64,000 bases of DNA, from positions 1-64,000 of the forward strand of contig CAZFBK010000002.1 in assembly GCA_964517065.1 (NCBI GenBank), read 5' to 3'. Shown here piece by piece: positions 39,679-46,736 of this stretch (the stretch's first letter is position 1; each line of letters begins with the position of its first letter). The stretch comes from CAYYYA01 sp964517065. GTDB lineage: Bacteria > Patescibacteriota > Patescibacteriia > UBA1558 > 2-01-FULL-52-15. The position numbers were made by a program, and so were the translations under genes. The notes under the pieces are model-generated. The model was not told the DNA's origin, did not search any database, and saw only the letters and a program-made list of their open reading frames with translations.

Positions 39679-40014
39679 ATGCTGAGACTTGTTGTCGTCT
39701 GGTGGCTACCGGAAGGCGACCAACCGGGCGCCTTGGAAGTTGGCGTCACTGAGTGCGCCAGCCTGGTGGATTTGGCCTTTGAAAGACAAAATCTGCCTTG
39801 CCGGGTACTGGAATTTTTCGAATATACACCAGGGTCAATTCCCGGCTGCATCGACTCTCTCCATCAGATGTCAGCCTTCATGCACATCAGAAACTCTGAC
39901 GACATTGATACAATCCAACGCTTCACCCTCAAGGTCATGAGCGATATCCTGAATCGGATGCTCAAGAAATACCAGTGGGATTGGGAGAAGCAGGAGATCG
40001 TTCCGCGGACCTGA
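39679..40014 (+). CDS. Island gene 6: small soluble protein
   Basis: 111 aa with no clear transmembrane helix (starts MLRLVVVWWLPEGDQPG; later SDDIDTIQRFTLKVMSDILNRMLKKYQWDWEKQE). ATG 39679 is chosen for the GGGAGG 8 bases upstream; the longer frame to 39622 would run through that SD. It is one of the two island proteins that appear soluble (with gene 8). No family recognised. Confidence 0.6.
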   Translation: MLRLVVVWWLPEGDQPGALEVGVTECASLVDLAFERQNLPCRVLEFFEYTPGSIPGCIDSLHQMSAFMHIRNSDDIDTIQRFTLKVMSDILNRMLKKYQWDWEKQEIVPRT

Positions 40015-40035
40015 ACTTGCCAACCATCGGCCGTC

Positions 40036-40179
40036 CCCCGAGCCGCAGCGTGCTACGGCTCGGGGATCAATTCAAACTTTGTAGTGCAAACTAAAAAGTT
40101 TAAACTGATCTTTGTTCTTTACAACTATTCCACTTACATTATCGCGGATATTTCTTGTCCTCGGTAATGTGAGTGGAAT
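40036..40179 (+). terminator. Hairpin trio between island genes 6 and 7
   Basis: CCCCGAGCC (40036-40044) with GGCTCGGGG (40057-40065); GATC-N5-AAACTTT (40065-) with AAGTTT-N5-GATC (to 40110); then, after GTTCTTTACAAC, ATTCCACTTACATTA (40127-40141) with TAATGTGAGTGGAAT (40165-40179). The first stem matches CCCGAGCC/GGCTCGGG at 38859. The last stem is close to the start of gene 7 and may regulate it. Confidence 0.65.
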
Positions 40180-40209
40180 CAAACAACAATTCAACCATGG
40201 AGGTCTGTT

Positions 40210-40626
40210 TTGAAGCGATTTCTCGCTTTCTTCGGTGCGCACTATGGTGTCCTGCTCTGCGTCTGTCTCATGATGGTCGTCATCTTCGGCTGCCGAGACA
40301 CCGCTAAGATGTACCAGGATCTCTCGGAGAAACACTGGTCGTATCTGATAATCCGCGACCAAGCGCTTACCGTGGAGAAAATAATCCTGAAGCGCTTGGT
40401 GGAAATACCACCAGATACCAGCGTCATCGGTAGTCGTCTGCGGCAACAAAAATGTCTCACCAGAGAGCTAGCATTAGCTGCGAGCATGTACAACACTGCC
40501 GCCAGTCAAATCGATAGCTCGATGGTCAAGAGCTGGGATCTGCCTGTGAAGGTAGCGCTGACGACACACAAATCCCCGACCGGTCCTTCCACTGCGGTGT
40601 TGCGAACTTTCGCGACGGTGAAGTAG
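40210..40626 (+). CDS. Island gene 7: membrane-anchored or lipoprotein-like protein
   Basis: 138 aa from a TTG start with TGGAGGT 6-7 bases upstream. The N-terminus is a hydrophobic segment ending VVIFGC at residues 24-28, weakly lipobox-like, followed by a helical domain (KMYQDLSEKHWSYLIIRDQALTVEKIILKRLVEIPPD). No family recognised; lipidation is a guess because the -2 residue is Phe. Confidence 0.6.
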   Translation: MKRFLAFFGAHYGVLLCVCLMMVVIFGCRDTAKMYQDLSEKHWSYLIIRDQALTVEKIILKRLVEIPPDTSVIGSRLRQQKCLTRELALAASMYNTAASQIDSSMVKSWDLPVKVALTTHKSPTGPSTAVLRTFATVK

Positions 40627-40634
40627 GTGATCGG

Positions 40635-41069
40635 ATGCAACTACGTGAGTACGACCACTATTGGTTTGCAGCCAATGCCCGGATCGATCTGGCGCCGAGG
40701 TTACTAAGCCATATACCTCGTTTGTCGCGAGTAGAAGATGACCGTAACAATATACTCATTCTGTCGCTCGTCAGGCTTGTTGATGATGTCACAGCAGAAC
40801 GTGCCATACTCGCCCTTAGACTGGTCGCAGGATACATCAAACGAGACAAGGGCAATCAACTGCTGGAGTGGCTCGTGGTCTGCCTGCTAGCAACAGTAGA
40901 CATACCGGAAGAACAAAAACTAGACTGTATTCGTGCCGTTGATCGCTATACCGGCGTCAGTACTTTCCCGCCGGCGAAAAAGCTGGCTCGACTTCTGCTA
41001 CACTTCCCACTTGAACCGTGGAAGTTAATCGCGGAATGTGCACAAGAGCCAAAAACGATCCACGAATAA
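40635..41069 (+). CDS. Island gene 8: helical soluble protein
   Basis: 144 aa, all-alpha by composition, with Leu/Ala/Arg-rich segments (LSLVRLVDDVTAERAILALRLVAGYIKRDKGNQLLEWLVVCLL) reminiscent of HEAT-like or other helical repeats, without a clear consensus. It starts 9 bases after gene 7 with AGGTGA as a weaker SD. It may be a cytoplasmic partner of the membrane proteins; that is inference from context only. Confidence 0.55.
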   Translation: MQLREYDHYWFAANARIDLAPRLLSHIPRLSRVEDDRNNILILSLVRLVDDVTAERAILALRLVAGYIKRDKGNQLLEWLVVCLLATVDIPEEQKLDCIRAVDRYTGVSTFPPAKKLARLLLHFPLEPWKLIAECAQEPKTIHE

Positions 41070-41143
41070 AGCGTGACGTCGTTCCACACACCTATGCGAT
41101 CTAAGCGCGAAAGGACTTCGATGAAAAAATACTGTTCGCGATT

Positions 41144-41356
41144 ATGGTTGTTGCCTCCCTGGCGGTAGCAGCAAACCTGATCGATCGCCGTGTCTTCGTT
41201 CTGATGATGTCCATCTGTTTCCTGCTTCTGAGCCTGATCATGATTGATCAGGAGCAAGGGCGAGGCGGCAACGGAAACATCGGCATTTGGATGGTCCTGA
41301 CAGTAGTGTCAGTCTGCGGAACGGTTGCCTCGGCTCTGAGCCTCGTCACTCGGTAA
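41144..41356 (+). CDS. Island gene 9: small membrane protein, start displaced by an apparent frameshift
   Basis: The uninterrupted frame from ATG 41144 gives 70 aa with two or three hydrophobic segments (VFVLMMSICFLLLSLIMI; MVLTVVSVCGTVASALSL). No SD precedes that ATG. A good SD (GAAAGGACTTCG) precedes ATG 41121, whose frame reads MKKYCSRL... and stops soon. With one extra A in the A6 run at 41124-41129 it would read MKKILFAIMVVASL and join this frame, giving 78 aa with a complete first helix. Likely a homopolymer error, a real mutation, or slippage. Confidence 0.55.
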   Translation: MVVASLAVAANLIDRRVFVLMMSICFLLLSLIMIDQEQGRGGNGNIGIWMVLTVVSVCGTVASALSLVTR

Positions 41357-41429
41357 GTCTCAACCGGTCTGAATTTTTCACCTCCTCGCCTCGATCACTC
41401 ACCCACCGCGGGTGTAATTGATTGGGGCT

Positions 41430-41470
41430 CTGACCAAAGATTTGTAACTAGGTTAAAAATTTTTGGTCAG
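41430..41470 (+). terminator. Hairpin between island genes 9 and 10
   Basis: CTGACCAAA (41430-41438) with TTTGGTCAG (41462-41470) and an AT-rich inner part, preceded by a small CACCCACCGCGGGTG stem. Followed by GTTCTTCAACAA, the motif seen after the equivalent hairpins at 38950 and 40114. Confidence 0.55.
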
Positions 41471-41511
41471 ATGTTCTTCAACAATTTTCTCACACAACAG
41501 GAGATAGCGTC

Positions 41512-41769
41512 ATGACCTCGAATCACGTACTGTGGTTCATCGCCGCTATCTTCGTTTTCTTCGCGGCAGTGATAGCAAGACTCTGGTCTATCAGCAGACC
41601 AAAGCCTCGACCCATCGGCCAGCAATGTTTGTTGCTCCTGACACATGCCTGCCTGCTGGTAAGTACCGTCAGCATCATCTGGATCGGTATCGTAATGTTC
41701 AAAGCTGTCTATCACGTGGGTTCAGACCCAATGTCTGAACCCGACACCTTACAGATCACAGGGAGATAA
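41512..41769 (+). CDS. Island gene 10: small two-helix membrane protein
   Basis: 85 aa with helices at about residues 5-26 (VLWFIAAIFVFFAAVIARLWSI) and 40-64 (LLLLTHACLLVSTVSIIWIGIVMF), ending LQITGR. SD CAGGAGAT 8 bases upstream. As in genes 1 and 2 its terminal Gly-Arg codons (GGGAGA, then TAA) also provide the SD of the next gene. Confidence 0.6.
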   Translation: MTSNHVLWFIAAIFVFFAAVIARLWSISRPKPRPIGQQCLLLLTHACLLVSTVSIIWIGIVMFKAVYHVGSDPMSEPDTLQITGR

Positions 41770-41771
41770 CG

Positions 41772-42590
41772 ATGAAAAAGTGGCTTCTGATTTTGCTTGG
41801 CGCTCTTGTCGGTATAGCCATCGTGGTGTTCGGTTATCAGTATTATTTCCATAAGGACACCAAGAAAAACCGAACCGGCTTTGACACAGCTAAGTCTAGC
41901 GTAGCGGCGGACAGCATGGCGGCCATAGCTGAACGCAAGGCGGAGGCCGCGAAAATCGACACGGTCAGCACGGAGCTGCCGTGGATCGAGGCAGCTCTGG
42001 GACGACACAGCCGTCTGTTGCTGCAGCGGCGCTTTGACCGCTTCGAAAAACTGTTGGTTATGATCCACGGTCCGGACTCCACCCTGCAGATCAGACGGCG
42101 CCACAAAGCCGGACTGGATCTGGCGGCTATGCTCCTGAGCTTCTATGAGCTGCCGTGGGACGAACGTTCGGGTCTGTGCGACAATGGGTTGAACCTGCAA
42201 AATGGCGTGGCCGTCATGGACACAGTCATGTCGATCTTGCAGAGAATTCCTAGGTCGCAGCCCGAGGATATACCCTGGGCAAAGACACTCACAGGAGCAG
42301 ATCTGCGTCAGCTGGTTCTAACAGATCTGCGCAGTTGTCTCCTGCAGGTGAGGTCGTCTACGGCGGACACTTCAAGCCAAGAAACCGATGAGGCCTACGC
42401 TGACCTGATGACTATCATCCGTCAGGGCGTGGCTCATTACAGCTTCCGTCTGTACGAATTCGGCTTCACACCGAACGAAGAAAGTCTCTACACAGCTTCC
42501 GGCTCTGCAGAGGTGTCACTCGCCAGTCGTAGACACGAACGTCGCGATCAACGGAATGAGGAGGACGAGGAGGAGGAAACGGATGAATAA
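41772..42590 (+). CDS. Island gene 11: membrane-anchored helical protein
   Basis: 272 aa: one N-terminal transmembrane helix (residues 4-24, WLLILLGALVGIAIVVFGYQYYF), then about 230 residues of mostly helical, charged sequence (AAIAERKAEAAKIDTVSTELPWIEAALGRHSRLLLQRRFDRFEKLL) and an extremely acidic C-terminus (RNEEDEEEETDE). Largest island protein. No family recognised. The start is 2 bases after gene 10; the end overlaps gene 12 by 8 bases. Confidence 0.62.
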   Translation: MKKWLLILLGALVGIAIVVFGYQYYFHKDTKKNRTGFDTAKSSVAADSMAAIAERKAEAAKIDTVSTELPWIEAALGRHSRLLLQRRFDRFEKLLVMIHGPDSTLQIRRRHKAGLDLAAMLLSFYELPWDERSGLCDNGLNLQNGVAVMDTVMSILQRIPRSQPEDIPWAKTLTGADLRQLVLTDLRSCLLQVRSSTADTSSQETDEAYADLMTIIRQGVAHYSFRLYEFGFTPNEESLYTASGSAEVSLASRRHERRDQRNEEDEEEETDE

Positions 42591-42981
42591 ACGAATGCTC
42601 GTTCTGATCGTACTGGGTATCGTTGGTGGCGTAATGCTGAATCAGGTCGCCAACTATGTGACCCAGAAAGGGATCGACCGGCAAAACCGTCACAACGCTC
42701 GTATGGTGGTCGAAACCATCGAGCATGAACAGCTCACCAACCCAGATGAGTCTCTCTCTGCGGAGCATATCAAGGCCGCAGTGGAGATCCAGCTGACGAA
42801 GGGCGAGATCATCAACCCCTTCTTCGCCGACCGGGAAATCTCAGTGTCAGTCGACACGGAACCGCCGAAGGATGAAATACCGGGAGATATCAGGATCATC
42901 TCCCGTACCGATGGACGCTACACCGTGATCGCTTACGGCGATAAGCACTGTCCAACAGTGTACGACCTGACCGGGGAATAA
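42583..42981 (+). CDS. Island gene 12: single-pass membrane protein
   Basis: 132 aa from ATG 42583 (SD GAGGAGG, lying inside the acidic codons of gene 11). N-terminal helix (residues 4-20), then a soluble domain with a helical first half and a beta-like second half (KDEIPGDIRIISRTDGRYTVIAYGDKHCPTVYDLTGE). No family recognised. The last gene of its unit, closed by a strong terminator. Confidence 0.62.
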   Translation: MNKRMLVLIVLGIVGGVMLNQVANYVTQKGIDRQNRHNARMVVETIEHEQLTNPDESLSAEHIKAAVEIQLTKGEIINPFFADREISVSVDTEPPKDEIPGDIRIISRTDGRYTVIAYGDKHCPTVYDLTGE

Positions 42982-42991
42982 ACCCCAACCG

Positions 42992-43039
42992 GCCGCCGAG
43001 ATTCCTATCCGCACTTTGGATAGGGCTCGGCGGTTTTTT
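42992..43039 (+). terminator. Strong terminator after island gene 12
   Basis: CCGCCGAG with an inner CCTATCC stem pairs with GGATAGG and CTCGGCGG, then six T. Followed by two more small stems (near 43055-43076 and 43094-43122). Confidence 0.9.
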
Positions 43040-43199
43040 CTTCACAAAATAACCAACCCTCGCCGAAGGTGAGGGTAGATAAAAAAAGAAAGAAACCCGC
43101 CGTAACTTTAGTGAAGGTGGGTGCATAGCTTTGGCGACGGGTGATATTGTATATCAAAATATTCATGAGCTAAACCAACCTGACGCCCGCATATCCACC

Positions 43200-43228
43200 T
43201 TGACGCCTGACAATCAAACTCCTAGTAT
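43200..43228 (+). promoter_or_regulatory. Promoter of island gene 13
   Basis: TTGACG (43200-43205), 17-bp spacer, TAGTAT (43223-43228); predicted start about 43 bases before ATG 43278. It excludes the longer upstream frame from 43131. Confidence 0.65.
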
Positions 43229-43277
43229 AGATAAGCCCGCTCGTTCTTTGGGTGTTTGTCTAACACGGAGGTTGACC

Positions 43278-43661
43278 ATGACGCTACCGCAGATTGTTCA
43301 TAACCTCTTCCAAGTAAGCCTGTACTTGTTGGCTTACGATCTGATTGGTACCGCTGTACTCCTGCCTGGCCTTTGGTTTATCTCTCACTTATTCTTTACC
43401 CGTAGGAAGAACTCTGTGCCGCAGGATTTCTGCCCGGAGTTTACACCGGAGGTTGTCAGCGCACCGCCGCCGGTGACAAGCCAACCCGAGCAGCTTCCTA
43501 TCAGAGGACAGACGGCAGAGGTGGAAGCCTTCCTGCGCGACATGTCATTCTTTCACGAAGACATCATCGGCATCGAAAGGCTCGTTGCCTCTCTGGCGAC
43601 GCTACCGCCTAGCTCATCTGCTAAGGAGGGAAATGACAACACACCCTACTATGAGAACTAA
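43278..43661 (+). CDS. Island gene 13: single-pass membrane protein
   Basis: 127 aa from ATG 43278 with ACGGAGG 6 bases upstream. A hydrophobic N-terminal region (LFQVSLYLLAYDLIGTAVLLPGLWFISHLFF) is followed by a Pro-rich linker (FTPEVVSAPPPVTSQPEQLP) and a helical C-terminus (VEAFLRDMSFFHEDIIGIERLVASLATLP). No family recognised. Own promoter and terminator. Confidence 0.6.
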   Translation: MTLPQIVHNLFQVSLYLLAYDLIGTAVLLPGLWFISHLFFTRRKNSVPQDFCPEFTPEVVSAPPPVTSQPEQLPIRGQTAEVEAFLRDMSFFHEDIIGIERLVASLATLPPSSSAKEGNDNTPYYEN

Positions 43662-43676
43662 CCGTCTCAGCACAAA

Positions 43677-43710
43677 CCGCCCGGCGACTCGTTCGTTCGG
43701 GCGGCTTTAT
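43677..43710 (+). terminator. Terminator after island gene 13
   Basis: CCGCCCG (43677-43683) with CGGGCGG (43698-43704), then CTTTATTAT. Confidence 0.75.
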
Positions 43711-43750
43711 TATAGTTTACGAATAAAAACCCAAGCTTTTCCGCTATGGG

Positions 43751-43779
43751 TTGACTATTCCTGCAGAAGGAGAATAATT
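43751..43779 (+). promoter_or_regulatory. Putative promoter of island gene 14
   Basis: TTGACT (43751-43756), 17-bp spacer, ATAATT (43774-43779); start expected near 43786, about 43 bases before the ATG. Confidence 0.5.
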
Positions 43780-43828
43780 ACACCAATCCCCCATGTTCAT
43801 GGTCCTTCAACCTGAGAGGAGTCACCGT

Positions 43829-43969
43829 ATGGCGCTCATCATTGTTGGACTTATCCTCCTGATTCGTATCGAGATGAGTCGTTCATTGCACATCGACTCC
43901 TTTGGAATCGACGACTTCGAACATCCTCACCCCGATCATCCGCCGGATTGGAAGCTTCTGCCCAACTGA
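43829..43969 (+). CDS. Island gene 14: 46-aa membrane micropeptide with His/Pro-rich tail
   Basis: ATG 43829 to TGA 43967 encodes a hydrophobic helix (MALIIVGLILLIRIEM) followed by an acidic His/Pro-rich tail (DDFEHPHPDHPPDWKLLPN). SD GAGAGGAG is 9 bases upstream, a promoter precedes it and a terminator follows, which together support a real gene despite its size. Function unknown; the His/Asp tail could bind metal (inference). Confidence 0.55.
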   Translation: MALIIVGLILLIRIEMSRSLHIDSFGIDDFEHPHPDHPPDWKLLPN

Positions 43970-43992
43970 GCCAGCTCTCCTTCTAGCGACAG

Positions 43993-44024
43993 CGTCCCGC
44001 TCTCACGAGCCGGGGCGTTTTCGT
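43993..44024 (+). terminator. Terminator after island gene 14
   Basis: CGTCCCGCTC-tcac-GAGCCGGGGCG, then TTTTCGTTT. It marks the right end of the island, about 100 bases from the fusA stop. Confidence 0.75.
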
Positions 44025-44094
44025 TTGATAACCAGATAACCAAAAAGCCCCGTTCGTCATCAGACATCTGAGGCTTTCAACTTGGCATGTATTT

Positions 44095-44127
44095 CCCCTC
44101 CTTTATAAGGAGGGGTTAGGGGAGGTC
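44095..44127. repeat. CCCCTCCTT palindrome, copy 3
   Basis: CCCCTCCTT-tat-AAGGAGGGG (44095-44115) followed by TTAGGGGAGG, next to the fusA stop codon. Matches copies at 1951 and 23453 in layout. Confidence 0.75.
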
Positions 44128-46229
44128 TACTTTTTCCCCTCTTTAATCTTCTCCGTCACATTCTTCGGAGCTTCCTGATAGTGTGAGAATTCCATGGAGT
44201 ATGATGCGCGTCCTTGGGTCATACCGCGCAGTGAAGTAGCGTAGCCAAACATTTCTGATAACGGCACACTGGCATGAATAACTTTGATACCCATACGGTC
44301 GGCCATCTCGTTAATCTGTCCTCGTTTGGAGTTTAGATCACCAATGACATCTCCCATATAATTCTCCGGAGTAGTAACTTCGATTTTCATAATCGGCTCG
44401 AGGATGACCGGCTTAGCTTTGTTGAAAGCTTCTTTGAAAGCCATGGATCCGGCCATTTTGAAAGCCGCTTCAGAAGAGTCGACGTCATGATATGATCCGT
44501 CGAAGACTGTAGCCTGCACATCGATGATCGGGAAACCGGCGATAATACCTTTGGTCAGAGTTTCCTGAATACCTTTGTTGATAGGAGTGATAAATTCGCG
44601 AGGAATAGAACCGCCTTTGACGTCATCAACGAATTCATAGCCGGCACCGCGTTCACGTGGCTTGATCTTGACCCAGCAGTGACCGTATTGACCGCGACCA
44701 CCAGATTGTTTGATGTACTTACCTTCACCTTCAGCTTCACCGACAATGGTTTCTTTGTAAGCAACTTGTGGTTGACCGACATTAGCTTCCACATTGAACT
44801 CGCGTTTCATACGATCAACGATAATTTCCAAATGCAACTCCCCCATTCCAGAAATAATTGTTTGCAAGGTTTCTTCATCAGTGCGGACACGGAAGGTTGG
44901 ATCTTCTTCGGCTAATTTGGAAATAGCAATGCCCATCTTCTCCTGATCCTGTTTGGTCTTTGGTTCGATCGCTACATCGATGACAGGCTCTGGGAAGGTA
45001 ATACTTTCTAGAACTGCGGGATTATTTTCATCAGTCAACGTGTGTCCGGTGATAGTTGCCTTCAGACCAACGACTGCGGCGATATCTCCAGCAGAGATTT
45101 CTTTGATTTCTTCACGAGTATTAGCGTGCATACGGAGCAGACGACCAATACGCTCTTTCTCACCGTTAGTAGCATTCATAACGTATGATCCTGATTCGAG
45201 AGTACCTGAGTACACGCGAATGAAGGTGATACGTCCGACAAAAGGATCTGTCGCTACTTTGAAAGCCAAAGCTGTAAATGGTGCCTTGGGATCCGGCTTA
45301 CGGACGATTTCTTTGGTATGATCATCAACGTCAAAAGCCTTAGTCGGTGGCACGTCGAGTGGTGATGGCAGATAGGCAGTGACGGAGTCCAACAAATACT
45401 GCACGCCTTTATTTTTCAAAGCAGAACCGCACAAGACCGGAATAAACTGATCAGTAATGACGGCTTTGCGTAACAATTTCTTTAATTCGACAATGTCAAT
45501 CTCCTGACCTTCCAGGTAGCGACTCATCACCGCTTCATCGTATTCTACCAGCGCCTCAACCAAACGACCACGATATTCTTCAACTTTAGCTTTCATATCT
45601 TCTGGCACGTCACGCTCTTCGAACTGCTTGCCGTCTTCATCGAGGTAATACACTGCCTTACGGGAGAATAAATCAATCAAACCTTCGAAGGTTTCAGCTG
45701 CACCAATAGGTAATTGAATTGGATAAGCTTTCTTGGTCAAACGTTCATGAATAGTGTCCATGTCATGATAAAAATCAGCGCCCATACGATCCATCTTATT
45801 GATGAAAGCAATACGAGGCACATGATATTTATCAGCCTGACGCCAGACGGTCTCTGACTGTGGCTCTACGCCGGCTACACCGTCAAAGACAACTACACCA
45901 CCATCAAGAACGCGCAGTGAACGTTCCACTTCAACGGTAAAGTCCACGTGACCCGGAGTATCGATGATGTTGATACGGGCAGTACCACCACCGAGCCAGT
46001 CGACAATAGGCCAGAAACAAGTGGTAGCAGCTGCAGTGATCGTAATTCCGCGCTCTTTCTCCTGTTCCATCCAATCCATCTCAGCCTGTCCTTCATGCAC
46101 TTCACCAATTTTATGTTTCTTACCAGTGTAAAACAAAATACGCTCAGAAACGGTAGTTTTTCCTGCGTCAATATGCGCGATGATTCCGATGTTACGGACG
46201 TTTTCTAGGCTGAGGTTTTCTGTAGACAT
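44127..46229 (-). CDS. fusA: Elongation factor G
   Basis: 700 aa translocase GTPase. G1 AHIDAGKT (residues 18-25), RGITITAAATT, G3 DTPGHVDF, G4 NKMDRMGAD, domain IV GGRGQYGHCWVKIKP, and domain V with RGMTQGRASYSMEFSHYQE. Full length. No SD; AT-rich start (TTTTAATATATG). Stands downstream of rpsL, rpsG and a 165-aa gene, as in the str operon, but tuf is displaced by the island. Confidence 0.99.
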   Translation of the reverse strand: MSTENLSLENVRNIGIIAHIDAGKTTVSERILFYTGKKHKIGEVHEGQAEMDWMEQEKERGITITAAATTCFWPIVDWLGGGTARINIIDTPGHVDFTVEVERSLRVLDGGVVVFDGVAGVEPQSETVWRQADKYHVPRIAFINKMDRMGADFYHDMDTIHERLTKKAYPIQLPIGAAETFEGLIDLFSRKAVYYLDEDGKQFEERDVPEDMKAKVEEYRGRLVEALVEYDEAVMSRYLEGQEIDIVELKKLLRKAVITDQFIPVLCGSALKNKGVQYLLDSVTAYLPSPLDVPPTKAFDVDDHTKEIVRKPDPKAPFTALAFKVATDPFVGRITFIRVYSGTLESGSYVMNATNGEKERIGRLLRMHANTREEIKEISAGDIAAVVGLKATITGHTLTDENNPAVLESITFPEPVIDVAIEPKTKQDQEKMGIAISKLAEEDPTFRVRTDEETLQTIISGMGELHLEIIVDRMKREFNVEANVGQPQVAYKETIVGEAEGEGKYIKQSGGRGQYGHCWVKIKPRERGAGYEFVDDVKGGSIPREFITPINKGIQETLTKGIIAGFPIIDVQATVFDGSYHDVDSSEAAFKMAGSMAFKEAFNKAKPVILEPIMKIEVTTPENYMGDVIGDLNSKRGQINEMADRMGIKVIHASVPLSEMFGYATSLRGMTQGRASYSMEFSHYQEAPKNVTEKIKEGKK

Positions 46230-46232
46230 ATA

Positions 46233-46730
46233 TTAAAATCTATTTGGTAGGTTATCAATAAAAGTTGAAATTTTTACGAAAGCTTTCTCTAAGGCTGCTA
46301 TTTTTTGTTCGGGTGATGCTGCTATCCAAGTAGGTCTCTGAAGAATTTCGGCAAATGTACTGCGGTAGCTGATCACACTTTGTCGCGCTCTATCAGCCTC
46401 AGGCTTATGCTGTTCGAGAGCTGGCTCAGTAGATACAGCAACCTGATCCAAGAAATGAATGCCTTCTGTAATTTTATTGGCAATTTTCTGTATCTGTTCG
46501 GTAATTATCTGATGGTTGTCGATTGATGTTGGCTCTTCTGCAGGGCTAACCTGAAGTTGCTTTTGAGCTTTGTCATTTAATTCCTGTTGAACGCCATGGA
46601 ACGATAGGTCTTCCTGCGGCAGGTCGGTATCTGTCAGTGCTTGCATCTCATCTAAAACTCCCTGAAATGACAAATCTTCCTCTGGTATAGAAGAAGATTC
46701 AGGACTGAATTGGCCGTCGGCTTCCCCCAT
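46233..46730 (-). CDS. Hypothetical acidic protein inside the str operon
   Basis: 165 aa between rpsG (6-base gap) and fusA (3-base gap), so co-transcribed with translation genes. The N-terminus carries a duplicated motif, EEDLSFQGVLDEM and QEDLSFHGVQQEL (about residues 18-50). The rest is helical with Gln/Glu-rich segments (IITEQIQKIANKITEGIHFLDQVAV). No membrane segment, no recognised family. Its insertion in an otherwise universal operon makes a lineage-specific role in translation possible, but that is inference. Confidence 0.65.
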   Translation of the reverse strand: MGEADGQFSPESSSIPEEDLSFQGVLDEMQALTDTDLPQEDLSFHGVQQELNDKAQKQLQVSPAEEPTSIDNHQIITEQIQKIANKITEGIHFLDQVAVSTEPALEQHKPEADRARQSVISYRSTFAEILQRPTWIAASPEQKIAALEKAFVKISTFIDNLPNRF

Positions 46731-46736
46731 AGTATT

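Noticed and set aside
43131..43277. Upstream in-frame extension of island gene 13 to 43131
   Set aside because: It would include a near-consensus promoter (TTGACG-17-TAGTAT) and precede the clear SD ACGGAGG before ATG 43278.
43633..43815. Open frame starting at ATG 43633 after AAGGAGGG
   Set aside because: SD spacing is only 2-3 bases, the frame overlaps island gene 13, and it runs straight through a terminator and a promoter.
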